Below, one piece after another: positions 32,231 to 40,098 of a DNA stretch of 64,000 bases; the first letter of the stretch is position 1, and the number at the start of each line of letters is the position of its first letter. The stretch is from Alistipes sp. (GTDB taxonomy: Bacteria > Bacillota > Clostridia > Oscillospirales > Ruminococcaceae). Position numbers and translations under genes: made by a program. The notes under the pieces were generated by a model, which saw nothing but the letters and a program-made list of their open reading frames with translations, was not told the origin of the DNA and ran no database searches. The stretch covers positions 45,725 to 109,724 of the forward strand of contig JAMPAJ010000003.1 in the NCBI GenBank assembly GCA_023667265.1, given 5' to 3'.

Positions 32231-34660
32231 TTATTCCGGCATTTCCGGAAGCTTAGTCAGAATTTTAGCGTCGTATTTCTGAATTGCGAGAGAGTCCATT
32301 GCTGTGATTCCGCTGCCGGGGTCGTAGCAGTCTGCGTTTTTCGCGCCGGCTGCCGAAAGCTTATATTTGTCGGAGTTGCCGATGCTCTGGAGGATAAGCG
32401 TTGCATCTGAAATATCCACGATGCCGTCGCAGTTTGCATCGCCCAGGAGGGAAGTCTCTCCGCCTGCTGTCGTTGCAGGCTTTGTAGCTTCTGTAGGCTT
32501 TTGCTCCTCGGCAGTAGTGCCGTCAGGCTCAGTACCGCCTATGAGCACGCCGTTGTCGTAAACGCAGATATTGGGAGCAGTTTTTTCGTTGCCGTTGCCG
32601 AAGAAGGCGTCGTCCTCCTTGTAAATCTCGAGTCCCTGATAACTCCAGTCGTTAGTAGGATCCCAATTGTCGCCATAGTACATTCCTACGCTGAACTGGT
32701 ATTTTTTACCGGAATTTGCGATCATATAGCCATCCCATGAAACCTCGATATAATAGGTATCAGGCAGCTTGTCGTACTTGTGAGGGCCGCTGATAATGCC
32801 GTCTGCACCCTCGACCTCTGCTGAGGACTGGTCGTACAGCTCGCCTACGTTTGTTACGGAGCTTACACCGCCGGACATCTCGCTTGTGTTAAAGAAGTAG
32901 CGAACGGAAATCTTGTCCGAGGGCTTAGTTGCGCCTGTCATTACCTTGAATGAAACCTTAGTAACGCCCGAGCCGTCGCTGTGGAGATCGTCGATACCGC
33001 ACGCCTCGACCCATGTTCCGCTTACGTCCTCTTCGCCTTCAAGGGGCTTGTCCTCGGGAGGAAAGTTAGCTGTAACAGCCATTTCCGGTGTGCCGAAGTA
33101 CTCGTAAAGACCTGCGCAGGCGCCTACGAAAGCGGCGTTGTAGTCGATAGTTACCTCGTTGTAGATGTAGTCGTTTGTCGTATCGTTGTGATTATCCGAA
33201 CCGTCAGGTCCTCCGGCAAGCGCGCCCCAGAGCACGTGTCGCTGCTCACGAGTATCTTCCGCAGTAAGCAGACCGGAAGCTGCACGGTGGTGAGGATATT
33301 TAACTGATTTTTCGTTGTAGCCTACGATGTAGCATCTGTCAAGGGGATTGTTGCCCATGATGTACTTCATCTGACCCTCAGCCCATTCGCTGTACTCTCC
33401 GGGCTTTCCATTGTTGTTGTATTTGTCGTAAACGAGGGCGATAAGCTGCATTGCCGTATTGTATCTTGCTGAGCCCCACTGGTTCAGGAACGCGTAGCCT
33501 CCGGGCGATTCAAGTCCTTTCCAGACCTTGAAGCATTTTTCGACTTCGTCCCAGAAATCGTCGTAAACATACTCGTTCTTGCCCTGAGCCTTTCTTACCA
33601 CGTTTACAAGGTCAAGCTCCGGATATTCCTGATTGATACGTCCCCAGAGACAGCCCGTACCGCTCCACATATCGTTCCAGCAGTAGCACCAGCCGCTTGG
33701 AGCGTAGTAGTCGTAGTAGGGAGCAGCCAGCTCCATATATGACTTGTCGCCTGTGCAAAGGAAGAGCCATCCGGCAGCCCAGCAGTAGTCGTCCTCCCAC
33801 TTGCTGGAGCTGTAGAACTGCATCGGACCGTCGGCGTTGTCGCTGAGCTCCTTGGGATTGTCGTTGGCAAATTTCCAGAGCGCCTTTGCGTAGTCCAGGG
33901 ATTTTTCAGCGTACTCGGGGTCGGTGTCCTTGAAGTTGAGGTAATTTATAGCCAGAGAAGCGGCGGCGGAAACAACGTAATCTGTCTGAGGCTTTTCGGC
34001 AGTCAGGAACCACGCCGGGCGAACCATGGAATCGACCTCGGGAGACTGCCAGATAGCGTGGTCTATGCCGCCCTCGCCGACCTGGTAGCAGTGTGCGATG
34101 ACCTCGCCGGAAGCGTCGCGGAAGGTACACTTCATAAGGTAGTCGTTGAAGTAGCGTACCAGAGTCTCGATATGGTCGTCAAGACCGAGCTTTGTATAGG
34201 AATCACGAAATTCGTAGTAGCCCCAGCCGAGAGTTGCGGCTGCGTAGTTTTCCGGCATACCGAATTTTACATGATCTCCTGCGTCGTGGAATCCGCCGGA
34301 AACGTCGATATAACCGTCGCCGTCGGGGTCGAGGACATCCTTGTTCGCTTCCATAAACGCCTCGGAAAGGTTAGTGCCGTTCTTGTAGCCGTCGGAAACG
34401 CCGTTTACCATCGGTACCTTGCTGTCGTAGCTATGGCAGTCTCCGCGCCAGGAAAGAAGCGAGTTTTCCTCAGCCTGGTCACCGCACATATTAGCGTCGT
34501 AGAAGTACATTGAGTATTGCAGAGCTCGTGCGTAATCGTAGTCGAGACCGGAGTTTTCAACTGTAGCGTCGGCAGCGTCGACAGTGAATGCCGCCGGAAC
34601 AGAAGAAATAGTCATAGCGGCGCACATTACAGCTGCTGCAATTTTTTTCATACTGAACAT
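32231..34660 (-). CDS. secreted GH9 cellulase with CBM3-like module and dockerin
   Basis: This 809-residue endoglucanase-type enzyme has a signal peptide (to about residue 30), a GH9 catalytic domain (about 38-520) with the catalytic Asp pair in SGGFHDAGDHVKFG, HHRAASG and the closing IDYNAAFVGACAGLYEYFG, then a CBM3-like module (about 548-705) and a dockerin (from about 735). The dockerin has ANCDGIVDISDATLILQ and a modified second repeat ADCYDPGSGITAMDSLAIQKYD with an insert in the calcium loop. The start at 34660 gives the best spacing from GAAGGG. The GH9-CBM3 layout is typical of processive endoglucanases. Confidence 0.95.
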   Translation of the reverse strand: MFSMKKIAAAVMCAAMTISSVPAAFTVDAADATVENSGLDYDYARALQYSMYFYDANMCGDQAEENSLLSWRGDCHSYDSKVPMVNGVSDGYKNGTNLSEAFMEANKDVLDPDGDGYIDVSGGFHDAGDHVKFGMPENYAAATLGWGYYEFRDSYTKLGLDDHIETLVRYFNDYLMKCTFRDASGEVIAHCYQVGEGGIDHAIWQSPEVDSMVRPAWFLTAEKPQTDYVVSAAASLAINYLNFKDTDPEYAEKSLDYAKALWKFANDNPKELSDNADGPMQFYSSSKWEDDYCWAAGWLFLCTGDKSYMELAAPYYDYYAPSGWCYCWNDMWSGTGCLWGRINQEYPELDLVNVVRKAQGKNEYVYDDFWDEVEKCFKVWKGLESPGGYAFLNQWGSARYNTAMQLIALVYDKYNNNGKPGEYSEWAEGQMKYIMGNNPLDRCYIVGYNEKSVKYPHHRAASGLLTAEDTREQRHVLWGALAGGPDGSDNHNDTTNDYIYNEVTIDYNAAFVGACAGLYEYFGTPEMAVTANFPPEDKPLEGEEDVSGTWVEACGIDDLHSDGSGVTKVSFKVMTGATKPSDKISVRYFFNTSEMSGGVSSVTNVGELYDQSSAEVEGADGIISGPHKYDKLPDTYYIEVSWDGYMIANSGKKYQFSVGMYYGDNWDPTNDWSYQGLEIYKEDDAFFGNGNEKTAPNICVYDNGVLIGGTEPDGTTAEEQKPTEATKPATTAGGETSLLGDANCDGIVDISDATLILQSIGNSDKYKLSAAGAKNADCYDPGSGITAMDSLAIQKYDAKILTKLPEMPE

Positions 34661-34733
34661 TTTTCTCATCCCTTCGATTAGAATTTGGACTTCCAAGGTA
34701 ATATGAACGTCCTTTTCAACATCTTGTATAAAT

Positions 34734-34762
34734 ATCATAACATATTATTCAGAAAAATGCAA
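34734..34762 (-). promoter_or_regulatory. promoter of GH9 cellulase gene
   Basis: On the minus strand TTGCAT (34762-34757) and TATGAT (34739-34734) with a 17-base spacer, 74 bases before the start. Confidence 0.78.
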
Positions 34763-34792
34763 TACTTTATTTGCGAAAAATTTAAAAATTGG

Positions 34793-35683
34793 TCATTTTT
34801 TGCGGTGTTTTTTTCTTGTCACAAGAAGCAGGGCTAAGATCGGGACGGCAAATGCCGCTATAATAAAAATAGTAGGAACGCCTATTCTCTGACCGTTTAT
34901 TCGCTGGATGGCAAAGGCGTGGACGGAATCCTCGGCTTTTTCAAAGGAAATGGCGTTTTCGGCGGCGTAGTCCTGAGCTGCGGAGTTTTTTGTTCCGACA
35001 AGGGTAAAGCTTTCGTTGGGGACTGCGCCGTCGTTGGTTGGAATATAGCCTACTGAGCAGAAGCCAAGGTCTGTCACAGATGGAGGTATGTAGAGGGAGT
35101 TCAGCGACGTACACATATAAAAGGCGCAGTCCCCGAGCTCGGCGACGGATTCTCCCAGGGAGACGGACGTCATGGACGTACACGACGAAAAACAGAAATC
35201 GCCGATTTTTTCTACGGTATCTGGAATGATAATGTTTTTCAGAGACGTGCAGCTACGGAAGCAGGATTCAGGGAGACTCACGATCCCCTCCGGAAGCGCC
35301 GCGTATGAAAGCGCAGTACAGCCGGAGAAGCTTCCCATGCCGATCTCCGTCACCGAGTCCGGGATAACAATGCTTTCCAGGGCGTAGCAGCCATAGAAGC
35401 CGTGATGCCCGATTTTTTCTATTGTGCCGGGCAGAGTGATCTGTTTCAGCGAGCCGCACTCATAGAAAGCATTGTCACGTATTCCTGTTACACGGCAGCT
35501 CTCCACGATCTCCGGAATATCAATGTAGACCGGCTCGCCCTGAAATCCTGTAATAGTTGCTTCGTTATCTATAATAGTGTAAACAAACCCGTTTTTTTCG
35601 CTGTCAGCAGCCGCTGCAGGCGTCGGAGACCAGGCGGTGTTGATGAGGATAGCTGCCGATACAGCAAAAAGTATTTTTTTCAT
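34793..35683 (-). CDS. leucine-rich repeat (BspA-type) surface protein
   Basis: This 296-residue protein has a signal peptide (KKILFAVSAAILINTAW), about seven BspA/LRR_5 repeats of roughly 23 residues (pattern I.IPDSV..IG..AF..C.SL), a short Asn/Ala spacer, and a C-terminal membrane helix (VPTIFIIAAFAVPILALLLV) followed by KKHRKK. No LPxTG motif, so it is anchored by the helix. Such repeats mediate adhesion or protein binding at the cell surface. The start at 35683 has AGGAGG 10 bases upstream. It lies next to the cellulase but has its own promoter. Confidence 0.88.
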   Translation of the reverse strand: MKKILFAVSAAILINTAWSPTPAAAADSEKNGFVYTIIDNEATITGFQGEPVYIDIPEIVESCRVTGIRDNAFYECGSLKQITLPGTIEKIGHHGFYGCYALESIVIPDSVTEIGMGSFSGCTALSYAALPEGIVSLPESCFRSCTSLKNIIIPDTVEKIGDFCFSSCTSMTSVSLGESVAELGDCAFYMCTSLNSLYIPPSVTDLGFCSVGYIPTNDGAVPNESFTLVGTKNSAAQDYAAENAISFEKAEDSVHAFAIQRINGQRIGVPTIFIIAAFAVPILALLLVTRKKHRKK

Positions 35684-35713
35684 GGATCGTCTCCTCCTTT
35701 GTTCTACATCCAT

Positions 35714-35742
35714 ATTATACGACAATTTTTTCAGTATGTAAA
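35714..35742 (-). promoter_or_regulatory. promoter of LRR protein gene
   Basis: On the minus strand TTTACA (35742-35737) and TATAAT (35719-35714) with a 17-base spacer. Confidence 0.68.
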
Positions 35743-35927
35743 GAAGAAATTTCCGCTATATTACGCCAAAAGCAGCTTTGTATCGACATTGCCTGCCATA
35801 TTATCCGGGTTTGCGGCAGATTACCTTAGCGTTTTATGTCGAAAGCTGCGGAAAATAATTTGAATAATTGCAGTTTAATGGACGATACTCATACCATAAA
35901 AAGTAAAAGTCTGAAAGGAAGAAGTAT

Positions 35928-36530
35928 ATGAAATCAAGAAGATCTGCTCTTATAATTGCCGCTGCAGCTCTGCTGCTGACCATACTTATCTCCAACGGGA
36001 TAAAGATCATCCGCGACGGAAGGCGGCTCGACGATCTGCGCGCAAGCGTGCTCAGACTTCATATCCTAGCGGAATCCGACAGCGAGGAGGATCAGCGGCT
36101 GAAGCTTATGGTAAGGGACGGGCTTCTGGAGGCTGATATTTTCTCCGACTGTGAAAGCCTTGAAGAAGCGGAAATAACGGCTGCTGAAAAGCTGCCGGAA
36201 ATAGTGGAGACGGCAGAAAAGATCCTGCGGGAAAACGGCTGTTATTCCAGTGTTACAGCGGAGCTTGCGGATGTGGAATTTGACAGCCGCGTTTACGGAG
36301 AAATCACGATGCCTGCCGGGGAATACCGTGCTCTGCGTGTGAAGATCGGCAGCGCGCAGGGGCATAACTGGTGGTGCGTTATGTATCCGCCTCTGTGCAT
36401 CCCGGCAGCCGGGACTGTAGAAGAGGACGCTTCGGTTTTTTCGGAGGACGAACTGGATATCCTCTGTCACCCGAAAAAATACAGAGTCCGTTTTGCCGTA
36501 TGGGATAAATTGAAAGAAATATTCGGATAA
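35928..36530 (+). CDS. spoIIR: stage II sporulation protein R
   Basis: This 200-residue exported protein is the forespore signal that triggers SpoIIGA processing of pro-sigma-E in the mother cell. It has an N-terminal membrane/signal helix (residues 6-24), then the family block LRLHILAESDSEEDQRLKLMVRDGLL and the C-terminal WWCVMYPPLC with the conserved CPP-region aromatic residues. Length fits the family. An AGGAAG site precedes the ATG. No sigma-F box was clear upstream. Its presence implies a sporulation pathway or a remnant of one in this lineage. Confidence 0.93.
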   Translation: MKSRRSALIIAAAALLLTILISNGIKIIRDGRRLDDLRASVLRLHILAESDSEEDQRLKLMVRDGLLEADIFSDCESLEEAEITAAEKLPEIVETAEKILRENGCYSSVTAELADVEFDSRVYGEITMPAGEYRALRVKIGSAQGHNWWCVMYPPLCIPAAGTVEEDASVFSEDELDILCHPKKYRVRFAVWDKLKEIFG

Positions 36531-36564
36531 AAATTGTGCAAATAGATGAAAATCTGATATTCTA

Positions 36565-36593
36565 TTGACATTTGCCTGAGAATGGTATATAAT
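36565..36593 (+). promoter_or_regulatory. promoter of infC-rpmI-rplT
   Basis: TTGACA and TATAAT with a 17-base spacer, about 148 bases before infC, leaving a long leader. Confidence 0.85.
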
Positions 36594-36597
36594 AAAC

Positions 36598-36720
36598 AAG
36601 TAAGAAAGCAGAACACTCCGTTCTCACCGTCCGGCTAAGCTTAAACGGTCAATATGTTGAGCCCTTTGTGGGATAATTGCGTATTGTGTGAGTGTGGATG
36701 ATTCTGCGCTCACTTATTTT
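36598..36720 (+). promoter_or_regulatory. infC operon leader with attenuator hairpin (L20-leader type)
   Basis: A leader of about 120 bases lies between the promoter and infC. It ends in a 7-bp stem GTGAGTG/CGCTCAC (36688-36713) followed by TTATTTTAT, which can act as an attenuator. In B. subtilis and relatives the same operon is repressed by ribosomal protein L20 binding its leader; the location and layout match, but the L20 fold itself was not verified. Confidence 0.6.
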
Positions 36721-36740
36721 ATGTCCGGAGGTGCTTGAAC

Positions 36741-37259
36741 ATTAGCAAACAGGAACTGCAGATCAACGAAGAAATTCGGGATAAAGAAATTCTCGTTATC
36801 GACGATGAAGGAAAGAAGCTTGGCAATATGTCTGCCAGGGACGCTCAGAAATTAGCCTACGAAAAGGATCTTGACCTGGTTAAGATCGCACCGCAGGCAA
36901 CACCGCCCGTGTGCCGTATCATGGACTACGGAAAGTATTGCTTCGAGCAGGCTAAACGCGAAAAAGAGGCAAGAAAGAATCAGAAAATCGTTTCTATCAA
37001 GGAAATCAGAATGTTTTCGACGATTGATACCCACGATTTTGAGACGAAAGTCAATCAGGCTGTCAAGTTCCTTCAGGGAGGCGACAAGCTCAAGGTTTCC
37101 GTAAGATTCCGCAAGAGGGCCATCGCACATCCCGAACTCGGAGCGGAGCTGCTTGACAAGTTCAAGGAGGCTGTTTCCGCAGCAGGCACTGTTGATAAGC
37201 CGGCTAAAATGGAAGGTCGCAGCATTGTTATGTTCGTGAACCCGAAAACAAGTAAGTAA
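36741..37259 (+). CDS. infC: translation initiation factor IF-3
   Basis: This 172-residue factor binds the 30S subunit and checks start codon pairing. It begins ISKQELQINEEIRDKEILVID and has both IF3 domains joined by the Lys-rich linker FEQAKREKEARKNQK. The start is placed at ATT (36741) because GGAGG at 36727-36731 is 9 bases upstream; a TTG at 36735 has only 3 bases. The rare ATT start is the classic way IF3 limits its own synthesis. First gene of infC-rpmI-rplT. Confidence 0.95.
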   Translation: MSKQELQINEEIRDKEILVIDDEGKKLGNMSARDAQKLAYEKDLDLVKIAPQATPPVCRIMDYGKYCFEQAKREKEARKNQKIVSIKEIRMFSTIDTHDFETKVNQAVKFLQGGDKLKVSVRFRKRAIAHPELGAELLDKFKEAVSAAGTVDKPAKMEGRSIVMFVNPKTSK

Positions 37260-37295
37260 GAGCTGTTTTGTTCTTAATTCAAGGAGGAATATTCA

Positions 37296-37499
37296 ATGGC
37301 AAAGGTTAAGGTTAAAACTCATTCCGGTGCAAAAAAGCGTTTCAAGATCACAGGAAGCGGCAAGGTAAAGTATCAGCACACAAACAAGAGACACAGACTT
37401 ACACAGAAGGATACAAAGCGCAAGAGAATCGCTCGTAACGCAGGCGTTGCAGGCAGCGCGAATGCTCCTACAATCAAGCAGCTCATTCCTTATATGTAA
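37296..37499 (+). CDS. rpmI: 50S ribosomal protein L35
   Basis: A 67-residue, strongly basic protein starting [21 protein letters not shown] with the L35 pattern [17 protein letters not shown] precedes the ATG. It lies 36 bases after infC and 62 bases before rplT, in the standard operon order. Confidence 0.98.
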   Translation: MAKVKVKTHSGAKKRFKITGSGKVKYQHTNKRHRLTQKDTKRKRIARNAGVAGSANAPTIKQLIPYM

Positions 37500-37561
37500 T
37501 CTGCCGTATCAGGTTACTGCTGCTCACATCGTTTTTGTAATAATATTGGAGGTATAAGACT

Positions 37562-37915
37562 ATGGCACGTATCAAGGGTGCAATGATGACTCGTAAGAGA
37601 AGGAATAAGGTTTTAAAGCTTGCGAAGGGCTACTGGGGCGCTAAGAGCAAGCACTTCAAGATGGCTAAGCAGGCCGTGATGAAGTCCGGCAACTATGCTT
37701 ACGTCGGAAGAAAGCAGAAGAAGAGAAACTTCAGACAGCTCTGGATCGCAAGAATTTCTGCTGCTGCAAAGATGAACGGAATGAACTATTCCACATTTAT
37801 GAACGGCTGCAAGAAGGCTGGCATCACACTTAACAGAAAGATGCTCTCTGAGATTGCTATCACAGACGCTGCCGGCTTCACAGCAATCGTTGAGAAGGCA
37901 AAGGCCGCTCTTTAA
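37562..37915 (+). CDS. rplT: 50S ribosomal protein L20
   Basis: A 117-residue basic protein starting [27 protein letters not shown] with the usual [21 protein letters not shown] core. L20 is an early assembly protein of the large subunit and, in Firmicutes, the repressor of this operon through its leader RNA. GGAGG precedes the ATG. A strong terminator follows. Confidence 0.98.
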   Translation: MARIKGAMMTRKRRNKVLKLAKGYWGAKSKHFKMAKQAVMKSGNYAYVGRKQKKRNFRQLWIARISAAAKMNGMNYSTFMNGCKKAGITLNRKMLSEIAITDAAGFTAIVEKAKAAL

Positions 37916-37929
37916 TTAACACCGATCAA

Positions 37930-37978
37930 GTACAACAACACGCTTCTTACATATAATAAGAGCGTGTTTTGTTGTACA
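37930..37978 (+). terminator. terminator of infC-rpmI-rplT
   Basis: The stem ACACGCTTCTTA/TAAGAGCGTGT with a 7-base loop and a TTTT exit. Flanking GTACAACA and TGTTGTAC can extend the pairing. Confidence 0.88.
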
Positions 37979-38019
37979 TAGCAGGGCAATATGCCATTGG
38001 CAACGGAGGTTATTTCGTA

Positions 38020-38805
38020 TTGGAAAACATCATAACATCAAAAGACAATCCGACAGTCAGGCTGTATCAGAAGCTTTCGTCTTCAAAGAAAGAAAGGCTT
38101 CAGTACGGCTTATTCGTGTTAGAGGGACTGCGTATAGTGGAGGACGCCTTGAAAGAGGACAGCGGTATCACTCACCTTATACTTACAAAGCAGGCTCATG
38201 AAAAATTCGGCGAAACGATTTTTCAGGCTGATTTGAGAAATACAAAAACTCTTGTTATTTCAAATGAACTTGGAAATAGGATATCCTCGACGGACAGCAC
38301 CCAAGGCATTTTCGCAATTTGCAGGATACCAGCGGCAAAAGCTCCGGCGTTCCGGGAGGACTGCCGCTATGCAGTCCTGTTCGGCTTGCAGGATCCGGGA
38401 AATGTCGGAATGATAATCAGAACTGCCGACGCACTCGGGATAGACGGAGTCATGCTTTCAGGATGCTGCGATCTCTACAGCCCGAAGGTCATCCGCTCGA
38501 CTATGGGGTCGGTTTTCCGCATGGAGATAACTGTGGAAAATGACACGGAAAGGCTGTTTGAGCTCCTTAAAAAAGGCGGAGTGAAAACCTCGGCAGCCGT
38601 TATCGACAAGGATGCTGAAAATGCCGTGAGCTGCGGATTTGACGGAAAACAGGCGATTTTTATAGGAAACGAAGGAAACGGTCTGCCTTCTGAGATATCG
38701 GAACGCTGTGACAGACGGATCACTATTCCCATGAACGGACGTATAAACTCACTTAATGCGGCTATGGCAGCCGGGATCCTGATGTGGGAGCTGGAGAAAA
38801 AATAA
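38020..38805 (+). CDS. SpoU/TrmH family RNA 2'-O-methyltransferase
   Basis: This 261-residue protein methylates a ribose 2'-OH in rRNA or tRNA using SAM. The N-terminal substrate-binding part (KDNPTVRLYQKLSSSKKER, FVLEGLRIVEDAL) matches RlmB/TsnR-type enzymes. The knotted SPOUT domain shows LFGLQDPGNVGMIIRTADALG, FIGNEGNGLP and the final MNGRINSLNAAMAAGILMWE. The start is taken as TTG at 38020 because GGAGG lies 10 bases upstream; no ATG is suitable. Its stop overlaps the dprA start (TAATG). The exact target base is unknown. Confidence 0.92.
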   Translation: MENIITSKDNPTVRLYQKLSSSKKERLQYGLFVLEGLRIVEDALKEDSGITHLILTKQAHEKFGETIFQADLRNTKTLVISNELGNRISSTDSTQGIFAICRIPAAKAPAFREDCRYAVLFGLQDPGNVGMIIRTADALGIDGVMLSGCCDLYSPKVIRSTMGSVFRMEITVENDTERLFELLKKGGVKTSAAVIDKDAENAVSCGFDGKQAIFIGNEGNGLPSEISERCDRRITIPMNGRINSLNAAMAAGILMWELEKK

Positions 38806-40049
38806 TGAACGATACAAAATATTGGGTTTGGCTTTCCATGATTTTTGGAAACGAAGTGAAGCGGCTGTGGAATCTGATGAGCTACTACGAGAACGCCCGG
38901 GAGGCGTATCATGAATTCAGTTCCGGTTATGGAATCAGCCGGCTTACGAAAAAGGAGAAGGAAAGGGCAAGGGCTTATTCTCTTGACGGTGCGGAGCAGA
39001 TCGTTGACATATGCCGTAAAAAAGGTATCGGTATCGTCCGCTATGATTCGGAGGATTACCCTGAGCAGCTGAAATATATATCGGATCCTCCGCTGATACT
39101 TTACTATAAGGGAGATATCAGGTGTCTTGCCGGAGCGAGAACGGTCACATCCGTTGGAACAAGACGTGCCGGAGATTACAGTGTTTACGCTGCAAGACGC
39201 ATTTGCTCAGAGCTTGCAATGGACGGCATTGTTATCGTAAGCGGCTTTGCGGTCGGGATCGACATTGCGTCTCACCTTGCCGCGGCGGACGCAGGAAGAC
39301 CGACTGCCTGCGTACTTGGCTGTGGAATTGATGTTGATTATCCGCGTGACAATATCGGATTCCGTGATAAGATATTGGCTGCCGGTGGTGTGTTTCTGTC
39401 AGAGTATCCGCCGGGAACATTGCCGGCCCGGGGAAATTTTCCCCGCAGGAACAGGATATTGTCCGCATTGAGCAGTGCAACTATGGTCTTTGAAGCATCT
39501 GCCAGAAGCGGCTCGCTTATCACTGTAAGATTTGCCCTCGAACAGGGCAAGGAGGTCTTTGTACTCCCGCCTGCAAATATTTTCAGCAGCGCATATTCCG
39601 GAAATGCTGACCTGCTGAGAGACGGAGCTGTTCCTCTTCTCAGTTCCGAGGACGTGATGGACTTTTTCAGGATGGAATACTCTTCCGCCGGACTATGGTT
39701 AGACGCCTTTGACGCTGCGGAGGATGACGGTGATCATCACAGAGGCTCATCCGTATTTTCTGATATGTACGACGAATACTATCATGACGATCCGGAAGAC
39801 AATTACGATCCGGAGCCGGATAATGAGCCAGAGCCGGATAATGAGCCGGAGCTTGGTCTGGAGGATATTCCCGAGGGCATACAGCGCGATATTATAAAGC
39901 TGCTTGCAGACGAGGGGACGCTTCATGCCGACGCAATTGCCGCAAAGCTCGGGATCGACTCCGCGGAACTTATGACTGAGCTGACAGAGCTTGAAATAAT
40001 GGGAGCGGCTGAATCGCTGCCGGGAAGAATGTATAGAACGAATATATGA
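38805..40049 (+). CDS. dprA: DNA-processing protein DprA
   Basis: This 414-residue protein loads RecA on incoming single-stranded DNA in natural transformation. An N-terminal helical region precedes the Rossmann core with TSVGTRRAGDYSVYAARRI, SGFAVGIDIASHLAA, the FPRRNRILSALS loop and EASARSGSLIT. An acidic, repeated linker (EPDNEPEPDNEPE, about residues 338-350) then joins a C-terminal winged-helix domain. DprA is present in many non-transformable species, so competence is not proven. Gene order dprA-topA-trmFO is as in B. subtilis. Confidence 0.95.
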   Translation: MNDTKYWVWLSMIFGNEVKRLWNLMSYYENAREAYHEFSSGYGISRLTKKEKERARAYSLDGAEQIVDICRKKGIGIVRYDSEDYPEQLKYISDPPLILYYKGDIRCLAGARTVTSVGTRRAGDYSVYAARRICSELAMDGIVIVSGFAVGIDIASHLAAADAGRPTACVLGCGIDVDYPRDNIGFRDKILAAGGVFLSEYPPGTLPARGNFPRRNRILSALSSATMVFEASARSGSLITVRFALEQGKEVFVLPPANIFSSAYSGNADLLRDGAVPLLSSEDVMDFFRMEYSSAGLWLDAFDAAEDDGDHHRGSSVFSDMYDEYYHDDPEDNYDPEPDNEPEPDNEPELGLEDIPEGIQRDIIKLLADEGTLHADAIAAKLGIDSAELMTELTELEIMGAAESLPGRMYRTNI

Positions 40050-40098
40050 CATAAGGCGGAAAACCGATTATCCGCCGGAATGGAGAAGGATAGACAAA

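Noticed and set aside
40055-40076. GGCGGA/TCCGCC hairpin between dprA and topA as a terminator
   Set aside because: Only 6 bp with no T tract, inside what looks like one transcript. It may be chance.
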